Positions 10,341 to 18,863 of a stretch of DNA of 64,000 bases are shown in pieces (positions within the stretch are counted from its first letter, which is position 1; every line of letters starts with the position of its first letter). This DNA is from GCA-2746605 sp963710615 (GTDB taxonomy: Bacteria; Bacteroidota; Ignavibacteria; Ignavibacteriales; Melioribacteraceae), in assembly GCA_963710615.1 (NCBI GenBank), contig CAVQBF010000020.1:1-64000 (forward strand), given 5' to 3'. Under the pieces are notes generated by a model. The model ran no database searches, was not told the origin of the DNA, and was given only the letters and a program-made list of their open reading frames with translations. The translations under genes and the position numbers were made by a program.

Positions 10341-11030
10341 TCAAACGTGAAATTCTTCTTTCATATTTTCCGTTACAACATGTCCGTCAAATAAGTGAAT
10401 AATTCTATTTCCATATTCAGCATACGTTGGTGAGTGAGTTACCATTACTATTGTTGTCCCTTGTTCATTTAACCCGGTTAACAAGTTCATTACTTCATCA
10501 CCATGTGAGGAATCCAAGTTACCGGTTGGTTCATCTGCAAGAATAATTTTTGGTGAGCTAACAATTGCGCGAGAAACCGCAACTCGCTGTTGCTGACCAC
10601 CGGAAAGCTGCTGCGGGAAATGACTTACTCTGTGCATAATATTCATTCTTTCTAATACTTCGTGAACTTTTTTCTTTCGTTCACTTGTAGAGTATTTTAA
10701 ATACAGCAGAGGAAGTTCAACATTTTCAAAAACGGTGAGTTCATCAATTAGATTGAAACTCTGAAAAACAAATCCAATATTTTCTTTGCGAAGCATTGCT
10801 CTTTGTCTCTCGGAGTAACCGGATACTTCATGATCTAGAAAATGGTATTTACCACCCGATGGGTTATCAAGTAAGCCAAGAATATTTAACAGCGTTGACT
10901 TACCACATCCAGATGGACCCATTATTGAAACAAATTCACCAGGTTCGATTAGGATATTAACATTGTTTAATGCTGTTGTTTCAACATCTTCAGTTGTGTA
11001 GAGTTTTTGTAGATTTTCTGTTTTTATCAT
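10341..11030 (-). CDS. MacB-type ABC transporter ATPase 1 (LolD-like)
   Basis: This is a 229-residue ABC ATPase with canonical Walker A GPSGCGKST, Q-loop 'FVFQSFNLIDELTV', full signature LSGGQQQRVA, Walker B 'IILADEPTGNLD' and H-loop 'VTHS'. It belongs to the LolD/MacB ATPase group that drives FtsX-type permeases without moving substrate through a classical channel (mechanotransmission). It sits second in the minus-strand operon after the HlyD-like adaptor (44-nt gap). Having two similar ATPases for three permeases suggests duplication within the operon; which permease each one serves cannot be told from sequence. Confidence 0.92.
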   Translation of the reverse strand: MIKTENLQKLYTTEDVETTALNNVNILIEPGEFVSIMGPSGCGKSTLLNILGLLDNPSGGKYHFLDHEVSGYSERQRAMLRKENIGFVFQSFNLIDELTVFENVELPLLYLKYSTSERKKKVHEVLERMNIMHRVSHFPQQLSGGQQQRVAVSRAIVSSPKIILADEPTGNLDSSHGDEVMNLLTGLNEQGTTIVMVTHSPTYAEYGNRIIHLFDGHVVTENMKEEFHV

Positions 11031-11074
11031 TGTATTCTCTTTATTTGTTTACAAATTTTCTTTACTTAATTTTG

Positions 11075-12325
11075 CTAATTCAAAATTAATTTTTCCACAT
11101 CACCATAATTATCATAAGATGATGTTATAACTTTCTCACCAGGCTTAAGTCCTTCTAATACTTCAAATGATTGAGTGTTTTGGCGCCCCAGACGTATATT
11201 TCTCTTCACGGCAAATTCACCGGTTTCATCAACAACAAAAATCCACTGCCCACCAGTTGTTTGGTAGAATCCCCCCCGATCTACAAAAACAGCTTCAGAT
11301 AATTCGCCAAGTTCTAATTTGATATGTACAGTTTGACCACGTCGTATGCCGTCCGGAGCGTCATCCACAAACAGCATATCAACTTGAAATGTACCATTTG
11401 TAACTTGTGGAAAAACTGTCCTAACTATAAGTTTGTATTCCTTTCCATTAAAAGTAAACTCCCCATACTGTCCTTTACTTACACGGGCAATCCAATGCTC
11501 ATCAATTGTTGCCCGCACTTTGAATGAATCTACTTTGTCAATCTGTCCGACATTTTCCCCCGGTGATATCGATTCTCCAATTTCAGCATTCAGAGCTGTT
11601 AATTGTCCGCTTATGGGTGCTTTAACTGTTAAATTTTCTAACTGTTGTTTTGTTATATCTAAATTTTCCTCGAGTGTTTTTACTGATTTTTCTAATTGTC
11701 GAACTTGCTGACCACGCATTACGGAATCTGCTTTGAACGTTTCCATTGTAAGTTTCTTATGACTTAGAAGGTATTCGTATTGATCCTTTGAATCCAGATA
11801 CTCATTTTCAGAAACAAAACCTTTCTCATATAATTTAAGATTTGTTTCATAAACTCTTTTTGCTTCACGGATATCCCTATCAATAGATAAAAGTCTTGCC
11901 CGCAAATCGAGCTTGTTCTGTTGAAATGATAATCTTGTTGATCGAAGATTATTTATTTGTTGGAATACATTTGCTTCATTGTATATAATACTTAAACGCA
12001 ATTGAGCATTATCCAACAAAATTATCGGGTCACCAGTATTAAGAAATGCTCCTTCTTCAACATACTTTTTCATAACACGTCCACCATCTGATACATCTAG
12101 CTGAAATGTCTCTATTGGTTGAACAGTTCCAGTAATCGGAGTAAATTCTTGAAACAATCCTTTTTGTACTGTAGAAATCGTAATTCTTTCTAGATCAACA
12201 TTTAATTTTTTAGAAGCGTCTCCAAAAATAAAATTGTAGAGTACGAATAGAACAAAAATCCCACTCAAAGTATAGATTGTTATTTTTTTTGGTGTAAACC
12301 TTTTCTTTTCAATTTTCCTGTCCAT
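11075..12325 (-). CDS. HlyD/MacA-type periplasmic adaptor (membrane fusion protein)
   Basis: The ~416-residue protein has one N-terminal membrane anchor (about 14-32) and a lipoyl-like half ('GGRVMKKYVEEGAFLNTGDPIILLDN'). A long alpha-helical hairpin rich in E, L and Q (about 110-220) follows. Next come the second lipoyl half ('VKAPISGQLTALNAEIGESISPGENVG') and beta-barrel/membrane-proximal domains ending in 'GLKPGEKVITSSYDNYGDVEKL'. This is the RND/MacA adaptor architecture, bridging the inner-membrane permease to an outer-membrane duct. No TolC-like gene is in the window. I chose the ATG at 12325; a GTG lies at 12334. It is the first gene of the operon and faces the regulator genes across a 210-nt control region. 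Confidence 0.9.
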   Translation of the reverse strand: MDRKIEKKRFTPKKITIYTLSGIFVLFVLYNFIFGDASKKLNVDLERITISTVQKGLFQEFTPITGTVQPIETFQLDVSDGGRVMKKYVEEGAFLNTGDPIILLDNAQLRLSIIYNEANVFQQINNLRSTRLSFQQNKLDLRARLLSIDRDIREAKRVYETNLKLYEKGFVSENEYLDSKDQYEYLLSHKKLTMETFKADSVMRGQQVRQLEKSVKTLEENLDITKQQLENLTVKAPISGQLTALNAEIGESISPGENVGQIDKVDSFKVRATIDEHWIARVSKGQYGEFTFNGKEYKLIVRTVFPQVTNGTFQVDMLFVDDAPDGIRRGQTVHIKLELGELSEAVFVDRGGFYQTTGGQWIFVVDETGEFAVKRNIRLGRQNTQSFEVLEGLKPGEKVITSSYDNYGDVEKLILN

Positions 12326-12353
12326 AACTTTCACTTTTTTTTAAAAATAGAAA

Positions 12354-12367
12354 CCAAAAGTTATGCC
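12354..12367 (-). promoter_or_regulatory. Candidate sigma-54 promoter for the export operon
   Basis: On the minus strand the sequence CGGCATAACTTTTGGT has GG (12367-12366), ten bases, then GG (12355-12354). The sigma-54 consensus is TGGCAC-N5-TTGC, with GG-N10-GC. The match is good at -24 and imperfect at -12 (GG for GC). Transcription would begin near 12342, about 17 nt before the adaptor gene. The case rests mainly on the neighbouring NtrC-type activator gene and the palindrome about 95 bp upstream. Confidence 0.4.
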
Positions 12368-12416
12368 GAGAATAATTTGCGATTATTAGCCGTTTTCAAA
12401 TCATTTTGCAAATTAA

Positions 12417-12454
12417 TTGTTCGTTTTCGTATAGGACTGTACGATTTCGAACAA
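12417..12454. promoter_or_regulatory. 38-bp palindrome, candidate activator (enhancer) site
   Basis: The arms are exact: TTGTTCG, three bases, TCGTA on the left, then TACGA, three bases, CGAACAA on the right, around an 8-bp centre. It lies between the divergent adaptor and response-regulator genes. The centre is about 94 bp upstream of the predicted sigma-54 start site, which is the usual place for an NtrC-type upstream activating sequence. It could equally serve autoregulation of the regulator gene. Confidence 0.6.
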
Positions 12455-12535
12455 TAATTTAAAAAAAAATGTTATTTTAACTTTATTATTTCTAAGAAAT
12501 GATTTTTGAGTATTTCTATAAAACGCGGAGATAGG

Positions 12536-13912
12536 TTGACAAAAAAAAAGGGGAAAATTCTTATTGTTGATGATAATGAAGATGTTTTACTTGCCGCAAA
12601 ACTTCTTCTAAAAAATCACTTTCTGGCAATTCACACTGAATGCAATCCTAATGTATTACCTAATCTTTTAAATAATGAAAGTTATGATGCAATATTACTT
12701 GATATGAATTTTACACAAGATATGACAAGTGGGCAAGAAGGATTTTATTGGTTAAAAGAAATTTTAAGAATTGATCCAGCTTCAGTAGTCATATTAATTA
12801 CTTCGTTCGGTGATATTGATACAGCAGTGCGAGCTATTAAAGAGGGTGCAACTGATTTTGTGTTAAAACCCTGGCAAAACGAAAAATTTATTGCAACTGT
12901 TTCTTCTGCAATCAAGTTAAGTGAATCCAGAAAAGAAGTAAGCTATTTAAAGTCTAGACAGCAGCAATTAAATAATGATATCGATTTGAAATTTCATGAT
13001 CTTATAGGAATGTCACAAAAAATGCAGATGGTATTCTCGATGATAGACAAAGTGGCAAAAACAGACGCAAATGTTCTTGTCACAGGTGAAAATGGAACCG
13101 GGAAAGAACTTGTTGCAAGAGCAATTCATCGCCAATCAAATAGAAAAAATGATGTGTTTATCGGAGTTGATCTCGGCTCTATTAGTCACTCGCTTTTTGA
13201 AAGCGAATTGTTTGGACATGTAAAAGGAGCTTTTACAGATGCAAAGGAAGGTAGAGTAGGAAGATTTGAGCTTGCTTCCAAAGGGACTCTATTTTTAGAT
13301 GAAATTTCTAATATTCCGATTGAGCTTCAAGCTAAACTCTTGACTGCAATTCAAAGCAGAAAAATATCACGAGTAGGATCTGGAAAAGCCATCGATGTTG
13401 ACATTAGATTGATTTGTGCGACAAACAGTAATCTAGAAAAATTGGTTAATGAAGGATGTTTTAGGCAGGATTTACTTTATAGAATAAAAACAGTTGAGAT
13501 TGAAATTTCTCCTTTAAGGGAACGAAAAGAAGACATTCCACTTTTAGCAGAACATTTTCTTAATTCTTTTGCAAGAAAATATAATAAGAGTGAACTGAAA
13601 TTAAACCAGAATAGTTTGAGTAAATTAGTTGAATATAATTGGCCTGGTAATGTTCGTGAATTACAGCATGCAATTGAAAGAGCTGTAATTTTAACCGACA
13701 ACACAATTTTAAATCCAAATGATTTTGCCATTGGACCAATGGAATTAAAATCTGCTGAACTTCAATTTACAAATATGAATTTAGAGGATATTGAAAAAAT
13801 TACTATCCGAAAGGCATTAGAAAAATTTGATGGGAATATTTCCAAAACAGCACAGGAACTTGGATTAACTAGAACTTCTTTATATAGAAGAATGGATAAA
13901 TTTAACCTATAA
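12536..13912 (+). CDS. NtrC-family sigma-54-dependent response regulator
   Basis: The N-terminal receiver domain (about 8-130) contains the acidic pair 'VDDNED', the phosphorylatable Asp in 'AILLDMNF' and the Lys in 'VLKPW'. The AAA+ domain (about 150-385) has Walker A GENGTGKE, the sigma-54-contact loop as GAFTDA instead of GAFTGA, Walker B 'GTLFLDEI' and the arginine finger region 'FRQDLLYRI'. The last ~45 residues are a Fis-type helix-turn-helix ('NISKTAQELGLTRTSLYRRM'). The TTG at 12536 is preceded by GGAG at 5-6 nt spacing and is preferred over a TTG ten codons upstream. It is followed after 3 nt by the kinase gene, forming a two-component pair, and likely drives the divergent export operon. 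Confidence 0.93.
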   Translation: MTKKKGKILIVDDNEDVLLAAKLLLKNHFLAIHTECNPNVLPNLLNNESYDAILLDMNFTQDMTSGQEGFYWLKEILRIDPASVVILITSFGDIDTAVRAIKEGATDFVLKPWQNEKFIATVSSAIKLSESRKEVSYLKSRQQQLNNDIDLKFHDLIGMSQKMQMVFSMIDKVAKTDANVLVTGENGTGKELVARAIHRQSNRKNDVFIGVDLGSISHSLFESELFGHVKGAFTDAKEGRVGRFELASKGTLFLDEISNIPIELQAKLLTAIQSRKISRVGSGKAIDVDIRLICATNSNLEKLVNEGCFRQDLLYRIKTVEIEISPLRERKEDIPLLAEHFLNSFARKYNKSELKLNQNSLSKLVEYNWPGNVRELQHAIERAVILTDNTILNPNDFAIGPMELKSAELQFTNMNLEDIEKITIRKALEKFDGNISKTAQELGLTRTSLYRRMDKFNL

Positions 13913-13915
13913 TCA

Positions 13916-15250
13916 ATGAGAAAAATAAAATTTATATTATTGCTAAAAGTTTTTATCCTATCACTTGTAATTTCAATAGGACTTTTTTATTTCTTCCAAA
14001 CAAATAATCTACTTTTAATCTTATCTGTTATCATTATAACAATAATTGTTTCCCAAAGCATATTTCGCCAACTCGATAAAACAAACTCAGATCTTACAAG
14101 ATTTCTGCAATCAATAAAATATTCTGATTTTTCTCAGACATTCACACATAAGCAACTTGGGGAAAGCTATGATGATTTAAACGATGCTTTTAATGAAGTT
14201 TTAGAACAGTTTCGTAAAACGAGGGGTGAAAAAGAGGAGCAGAATAGATACTTACAAACTGTGCTTCGGCATGTAGGAGTTGGTTTAGTTGCATTCGACA
14301 CCTCGGGGAAAATAGAATTTATTAATCACTCTGCGCGCAGGTTACTTGGCGTAAATCAAGTAACACATCTTAATATTATTGATCAGTTTGACCATAAGCT
14401 TAGCTCAAAATTACTTAATATGAATTCAGGTGAACGAGCAACAATAAAATTATTTGATGAAACGGATGTTATTCAATTAATAATTTATGCCACAAAATTC
14501 AAAATGCGCGATAAAACCATAAAGTTAGTATCACTTCAAAACATACAAAGTGAACTTGAAGAAAAAGAGCTTGAAGCATGGCAAAAGTTAATCCGTGTAT
14601 TAACACATGAAATAATGAATTCTGTTACCCCAATTTCTTCACTTTCAGGGACAGTAAATGATATGCTATCTAATATTGACTCTAATAAATTAAATGACGA
14701 ACAAGTTGATGATATTAAGAGTGCCGTGAACACAATCCATAGGCGAAGTGAAGGACTAATAAAATTTGTTGAGAATTACAGAAGTTTAACCAAGATACCC
14801 AAACCAAATTTTGAAATATTTCCCGTTCAAAATTTATTTACTCGCTTGCAGAGATTGTTAATAAATGATTTGGATAAGTATAATATTGAATTTGAGATGA
14901 TTGTTGAACCAAGTTCGTTAGAACTTACCGCTGATAATGATATGGTAGAGCAAATATTAATAAATCTAATCATTAATTCAACACAGGCCTTAAAAGATTT
15001 AGAAAACAAAAAGATAACGCTTTCTGGGAGTATGAATGAAAAAGGCAGAGTAATAATAAAGGTTTCAGATAGCGGGATTGGTATACCCGAAGATGTACAG
15101 GAAAAAATATTTATCCCGTTTTTTAGTACAAAAAGTCGAGGATCAGGAATTGGTTTGAGCTTAGCAAGACAAATAATGAGATCGCATCGTGGTAATATTC
15201 GTGTTTCTTCAAAACCGAATCAAGAGACAACGTTTACACTTATATTTTGA
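13916..15250 (+). CDS. Two-component sensor histidine kinase (NtrB/NtrY-like)
   Basis: This 444-residue kinase has two close N-terminal membrane segments (about 7-25 and 29-48) with almost no periplasmic loop, so it probably senses at or in the membrane. A HAMP-like stretch and a PAS-like domain ('VLRHVGVGLVAFDTSGKIEFIN') follow. The H box is 'LIRVLTHEIMNSVTPISSLS' with a phospho-accepting His. The catalytic domain has the N box 'QILINLIINSTQAL', G1 'DSGIGIP', F box 'FIPFFSTK' and G2 'GSGIGLSLARQIM'. It lies 3 nt after the regulator gene and is almost certainly its partner. In Bacteroidota, such pairs next to MacAB operons often act as envelope-stress sensors; that role here is inferred. Confidence 0.92.
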   Translation: MRKIKFILLLKVFILSLVISIGLFYFFQTNNLLLILSVIIITIIVSQSIFRQLDKTNSDLTRFLQSIKYSDFSQTFTHKQLGESYDDLNDAFNEVLEQFRKTRGEKEEQNRYLQTVLRHVGVGLVAFDTSGKIEFINHSARRLLGVNQVTHLNIIDQFDHKLSSKLLNMNSGERATIKLFDETDVIQLIIYATKFKMRDKTIKLVSLQNIQSELEEKELEAWQKLIRVLTHEIMNSVTPISSLSGTVNDMLSNIDSNKLNDEQVDDIKSAVNTIHRRSEGLIKFVENYRSLTKIPKPNFEIFPVQNLFTRLQRLLINDLDKYNIEFEMIVEPSSLELTADNDMVEQILINLIINSTQALKDLENKKITLSGSMNEKGRVIIKVSDSGIGIPEDVQEKIFIPFFSTKSRGSGIGLSLARQIMRSHRGNIRVSSKPNQETTFTLIF

Positions 15251-15744
15251 TCTTAATTTTTTAGTTATTTTTTTATAAAAAAAACAATATTAAGGTTTAT
15301 TAAGACTCCTTGGCTGTTTATTGCGCTTAGAATTAGCCAGCATCTGATGAATACCTTCACAACAAACACGGCCCCAGAGTATCCCCGCATAAGCATATAG
15401 ATCTTACACCATAAATTCAAAATCTACTTTCCACTTGCTGGGCAATTACATAGGTGGCTTTTTGGCTCGTTTGTCCGTTTTTTAGATAAAATGGAAGTAT
15501 TTCGGGATAATGGAAGTGAAAATTTTTTAAGTTTTGTCGTGGGGACGGCGCATGACTGACCAAACTAGGCCTCCGAAAAAAGTTTAAATTAGCCAACAAC
15601 TAAAAGTACCGTACCATGAGAGGGTGGGGTCAAAATCTGAGTCATCGAATAAACCAATTTCAAACCCAGAATAAAAGCTCAAAAAAATATTTTTTGGACA
15701 AAATGAAGAGAAATTTCTAAGTTAAAGAGAGTAATCATTACTCT
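15251..15744. other. Intergenic region with dispersed repeat at the element's left edge
   Basis: No supported gene lies between the kinase and the first gene of the integrative element. The minus strand at about 15300-15410 reads as a stop-free ~35-codon fragment ('AGILWGRVCCEGIHQML...') ending in a stop, but it has no start and no family I can name. The rest is dispersed repeat copy B (15440-15653) and AT-rich sequence. Confidence 0.45.
15440..15653 (+). repeat. Dispersed repeat, copy B
   Basis: It is co-linear with copy A (960-1167): both contain 'GGATAATG', 'GCGCATGACT', 'CAAACTAGGCC', 'GAAAAAAGTT' and 'TCATCGAATAAA' in order. It marks the left edge of the integrative element, and the right-half copy C (22423-22530) marks the other edge. 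The copies are too diverged to be fresh target duplications, so they may be an older repeat family into which, or between which, the element inserted. Confidence 0.6.
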
Positions 15745-16311
15745 CTATTTTGCTGATTGAAGCTCAACTTCAAAATAATCCAGATAAGCTTCTTTTACTG
15801 AGTTAATGATCTGCATAACCAAACTATATGACTGTTTAACTTTCCTAGATATCTCATTCAACTTAAATCCTTCCATTAGAAGTTTGATAATTTGTCGCTG
15901 AATTTCACTTAACCTATCCAAGAATAAACTGAAGTCAACGAAGAAGGAAATATTATCTTCAGCTCTTTTTCTTGTATTCATTTTACTGTTAGGTAAGTCG
16001 TCAATAAAATCAACCTTCTCATAGGTTCCATCCCATTGGTGTTTCTGATTCATAATATCTCTTTGACTAGTACCACCGCCGTTCTTACCAACGAAACTTC
16101 TTGTCCACAATTCTTTCTTTCTCAGACGTAGAAAATGCTTCAGCAGAAGTAAGTCCGGTTCTTTGCCTCGCTCCTTCAATCTTCTGTATTGCACTAATGT
16201 TTGGCAGACAAGTTCTTGACGAAGGTCGATGAATTCATGTCTTGGAATGTTGTAGCCTCTAAGTTCAAGGTTTGCAGATCTGTATAACTCAGCAATCATT
16301 TGGTTATCCAT
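15745..16311 (-). CDS. Sigma-70 region-4-like DNA-binding protein
   Basis: The 188-residue protein ends with a region resembling sigma-70 region 4 ('LDRLSEIQRQIIKLLMEGFKLNEISRKVKQSYSLVMQIINSVKEAY', about residues 132-178). It has the 'L...QR.I..L...G....EI...' pattern of a helix-turn-helix. The first ~70 residues resemble an extended region-2-like helical part. Phage and mobile-element sigma-like proteins of this kind control late genes or element gene expression. It is the only minus-strand gene of the element and points away from the integrase, across a 470-bp region with iteron-like repeats to which it might bind. That link is inferred. Confidence 0.6.
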   Translation of the reverse strand: MDNQMIAELYRSANLELRGYNIPRHEFIDLRQELVCQTLVQYRRLKERGKEPDLLLLKHFLRLRKKELWTRSFVGKNGGGTSQRDIMNQKHQWDGTYEKVDFIDDLPNSKMNTRKRAEDNISFFVDFSLFLDRLSEIQRQIIKLLMEGFKLNEISRKVKQSYSLVMQIINSVKEAYLDYFEVELQSAK

Positions 16312-16488
16312 AGAACATCCCTCATGGTTGCTTGATGCTAATTAGTTATAGTGGGGCTATATAGCGATGTGTTTAATTAGTAAAGTTTAATTAAGGGCTG
16401 ATTATACTCTTCTTATACCCTAAAAAGAAAAAAGTTCATAAATAGCTCAAAAACGAAGGAATGAAAAACTATTCATCTGAAAAGCAGA

Positions 16489-16664
16489 TGGTTTATTGAA
16501 AAATTGATCGTAAAACGTGATCGTTAATTGCATTTTTTATGTGAACTGACGTGGTTATTGAAATTTTATCGTAAGTGGTTATTGGAATTTTTATCGTAAC
16601 TCGACGTGGTTTATTGAATTTTCAATGTGATTTGATGTTGTTTTTGAACTTTATGTTGTTATTC
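16489..16664. repeat. Iteron-like degenerate direct repeats upstream of the integrase
   Basis: Five imperfect units begin TGGTTTATTGAA (16489), GTGGTTATTGAAA (16551), GTGGTTATTGGAA (16575), GTGGTTTATTGAA (16606) and GTTGTTTTTGAAC (16636). Several are followed by TTTTATCGTAA. The last four are spaced at about 24-31 bp. Such arrays occur as recombinase or excisionase arm sites, replication iterons or operators. The rest of the 16312-16780 gap shows no gene. Confidence 0.6.
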
Positions 16665-16780
16665 TAATCATTTATTTATTCATTTAATCTAGAAATATTT
16701 ACACTCCTAGACTCCCTAATAAAAATTGGTAAAAGAATAGTGAGAACTATTAACCACTGAAATTAAGGGGCCAATTAGAA

Positions 16781-17846
16781 ATGGGAGCAATCAAACAATT
16801 GAAGAATGGAAAGTTTCAAATTACTGTTTATGACACAACCGGAAGGAGACATAGAATGCATTTTGAAAAACATAAATTTGCTAAAGCATACATTGATAAG
16901 ATAGAGAATGAGAAATCAGAACAGAAACTTATTGATGCCGGTCTTATGAAGAAAAAATCATCTGTGGAAGATTCAATAACTGAATTCATACTCACCAAAG
17001 TGGATTTAAGAGAGAAATCCAAGAAAAAATATAACAGAGTATTAGAGCAGTTTAGAATTTTCTGCAGTAATGAAGTAATAATAAATATGAATGACTTCAC
17101 ACGAGATCATGCAGATAAGTTCTGGTCAGCTATTATCGACAGTGGAGCAGCAGCAAAAACAAGTAATTTCTATCTCATGGTGGTTAAGGCATTATTTGAA
17201 AATGAGATAACAAGAGATAGGTTAATCAAAAGCCCATTTTCACATATTAAATACCTTAAGGAAAAAGTGAAAGTCCCTAGTAGAGCAGCAAGAGGAATAC
17301 TATGATACTAATGAGATCAAATCATTCTTCAAGGTCCAAATGGAAGATAGAGATCGTCAAGTATTTCAAATGCTCCTATTAACGGGACTCAGAATAAGTG
17401 AATTACAATCACTAAGATGGGAGCACGGAATAGATTTAGCGAATAAAATAATCAAAGTTCGCAACTATGAGGGGTATGAGACAAAGACTACAACCTCAGA
17501 AAGAGATATTCCAATGACAAACCTAATTTATAAGATGCTTCTAGGCATGAAAAAGAATAATGGGAAAGGATATGTTTTTCAATCAATGAATGGGGGAATG
17601 GTTAGTGAAAGAACGCTTCTGAGTAAGTGCAAAAATATAGCGGAGCAAGCTGGTATTAAAAAGAATGCTACTCTTCACAAATGGAGACACACATTCTCAA
17701 GTCATGTCCTAAACACGGAAATCCAGTATGAAGAAAAACAGTATTTGATGGGTCACAAGCCGGAGTCAATGACTGACAGATACACAAAGATAGATCCAAA
17801 GAGCTTACAGAAGAAGCTCACAAAATTGGATGAACTAATAAAATAA
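16781..17846 (+). CDS. Tyrosine recombinase/integrase (one frameshift)
   Basis: Two frames join into one ~355-residue integrase. The N-terminal part has an Arm-binding-like beta region ('MGAIKQLKNGKFQITVYD') and a SAM-like core-binding domain (about 60-160). The catalytic part holds the expected residues: Arg in 'LLTGLRISEL', Lys in the 'ETKTTTSERDIP' hairpin, HxxR in 'LHKWRHTF', His in 'LMGHK' and the nucleophile Tyr in 'TDRYTKI'. The break is near 17295; dropping one G from 'AGAGGAATA' links 'PSRAAR' to 'EYYDTNEIKSFF'. An assembly indel is likely because the catalytic set is complete. It would integrate and excise the surrounding element and is followed by a strong terminator. Confidence 0.88.
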
Positions 17847-17875
17847 TATTCAAATTAAATAGTTTCAACAATAAG

Positions 17876-17901
17876 GCCGTCCAATACTGGATGGCTTTTT
17901 T
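17876..17901 (+). terminator. Rho-independent terminator after the integrase
   Basis: GCCGTCCA (17876-17883) and TGGATGGC (17888-17895) form an 8-bp stem with one G-U pair and a 4-nt loop, followed by six T. It sits 30 nt after the integrase stop. Confidence 0.85.
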
Positions 17902-17918
17902 ATTATATGGAGGTGGAA

Positions 17919-18677
17919 ATGAATTTAATAGATTTATTAGCTTATATAAGTGATGAAGAAAAAGCTGAAAAGTATTTAAGGGAAATTAAAATTTTATATA
18001 CATATGAAAAATGTATTTACTGCTCAAGTAGCTTATTGGGTTATGTAAGAAGAGGAAAAATTAAATGTTATAAGTGTAAAAGGGAATGGAGTAGAAGAAA
18101 GGGGAGCATGATTGAAAATAACAGACTAACATTTACTCAATTTGTAGTGTTATTAAAATTATATTCATTAAAAGTTCCAACAAAAACCATTTCAAATGAA
18201 TTAAATTTATCAAACGCACTAGTAAATAAAATTATTAACGAAGTAAGGATTAAGATAACTAAAAATGGATTTAGTAAACTTTTAGAAAAAATTAATGCTA
18301 ACATTATGGGTAATAATAGAATTGTTATTTACATGGATATTAATAAGAAATTACATTTAGATTTTGCTATTAAAAATAAACAGCCGCAGCAATTAAATTC
18401 AACGGTATATATAGGCATAGATATTTCTAGAAGGAAAGATGAAACTGGCAAATATTATTATCAAATGAGAGCATTTGGAGTTAATACACATCTTAGATTA
18501 GACTATCAATTAATTGGTATTTGGAAGGAAATGAAATTAGAAATTGAAAAATATAATCATAGAAATCAAAAGTATCTTTATTACTATCTTTGTGAAATCG
18601 TCTATAAATTCAATCATAGAGAAAATATTTTTGTTAAAATTTGTGAAAATATTAGGGTGGCTGAAATCAACACCTAG
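17919..18677 (+). CDS. Zinc-ribbon/HTH transposase-like protein
   Basis: The 252-residue protein starts at the ATG at 17919, behind a GGAGG. It has a zinc ribbon (CIYC at about 34-37, then CYKC near 54-57), a helix-turn-helix region ('TKTISNELNLSNALVNKIIN') and an RNase-H-like beta-rich part with Asp residues in 'IVIYMDINKK' and 'VYIGIDISRRK'. The end 'YLYYYLCEIVYKFNHRE' resembles the conserved C-terminus of IS1595/ISXO2-type transposases ('YL.EF.YRFN.R'). No terminal inverted repeats are evident around it and a full DDE set cannot be confirmed. It may be a captured or repurposed transposase within the island rather than an active insertion sequence. Confidence 0.5.
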   Translation: MNLIDLLAYISDEEKAEKYLREIKILYTYEKCIYCSSSLLGYVRRGKIKCYKCKREWSRRKGSMIENNRLTFTQFVVLLKLYSLKVPTKTISNELNLSNALVNKIINEVRIKITKNGFSKLLEKINANIMGNNRIVIYMDINKKLHLDFAIKNKQPQQLNSTVYIGIDISRRKDETGKYYYQMRAFGVNTHLRLDYQLIGIWKEMKLEIEKYNHRNQKYLYYYLCEIVYKFNHRENIFVKICENIRVAEINT

Positions 18678-18791
18678 CGTTAAAATAAGTAGTTTAAAAA
18701 TGAAATTTAGTGCCCAAAAAATGCCCAAAAAGTGTCCAAGACACATCACAGAGGGCCAATTATAGCGGTTACAGCGGTAGTTTTTAAAATT

Positions 18792-18834
18792 AAAAAGCCC
18801 GAAAACAGCTTAAAAACGCTATAAACGGGCTTTT
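18792..18834. terminator. Bidirectional rho-independent terminator
   Basis: AAAAGCCCG (18793-18801) pairs perfectly with CGGGCTTTT (18826-18834), with A/T runs on both sides, so it can stop transcription from either direction. It lies about 115 nt after the zinc-ribbon gene. Confidence 0.8.
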
Positions 18835-18844
18835 AAAAATAAGA

Positions 18845-18863
18845 GCGGAGAGGGCGGGATTCG
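18845..18863 (-). other. tRNA-Ser 3'-end fragment (attachment-site-like)
   Basis: The 19 bases GCGGAGAGGGCGGGATTCG, read on the minus strand, match the end of a typical tRNA-Ser from the T-loop CGA through the T-stem CCCGC and acceptor CCTCTCC-G. The rest of the tRNA is not present on either side. Integrative elements using tyrosine recombinases commonly carry such a 3' piece as the att core. No second copy was found in the window. Confidence 0.55.

Noticed and set aside
18544..18765. Plus-strand open frame overlapping the end of the zinc-ribbon gene
   Set aside because: Mostly out-of-frame shadow of the zinc-ribbon gene. The tail only encodes the 18-bp repeat region.
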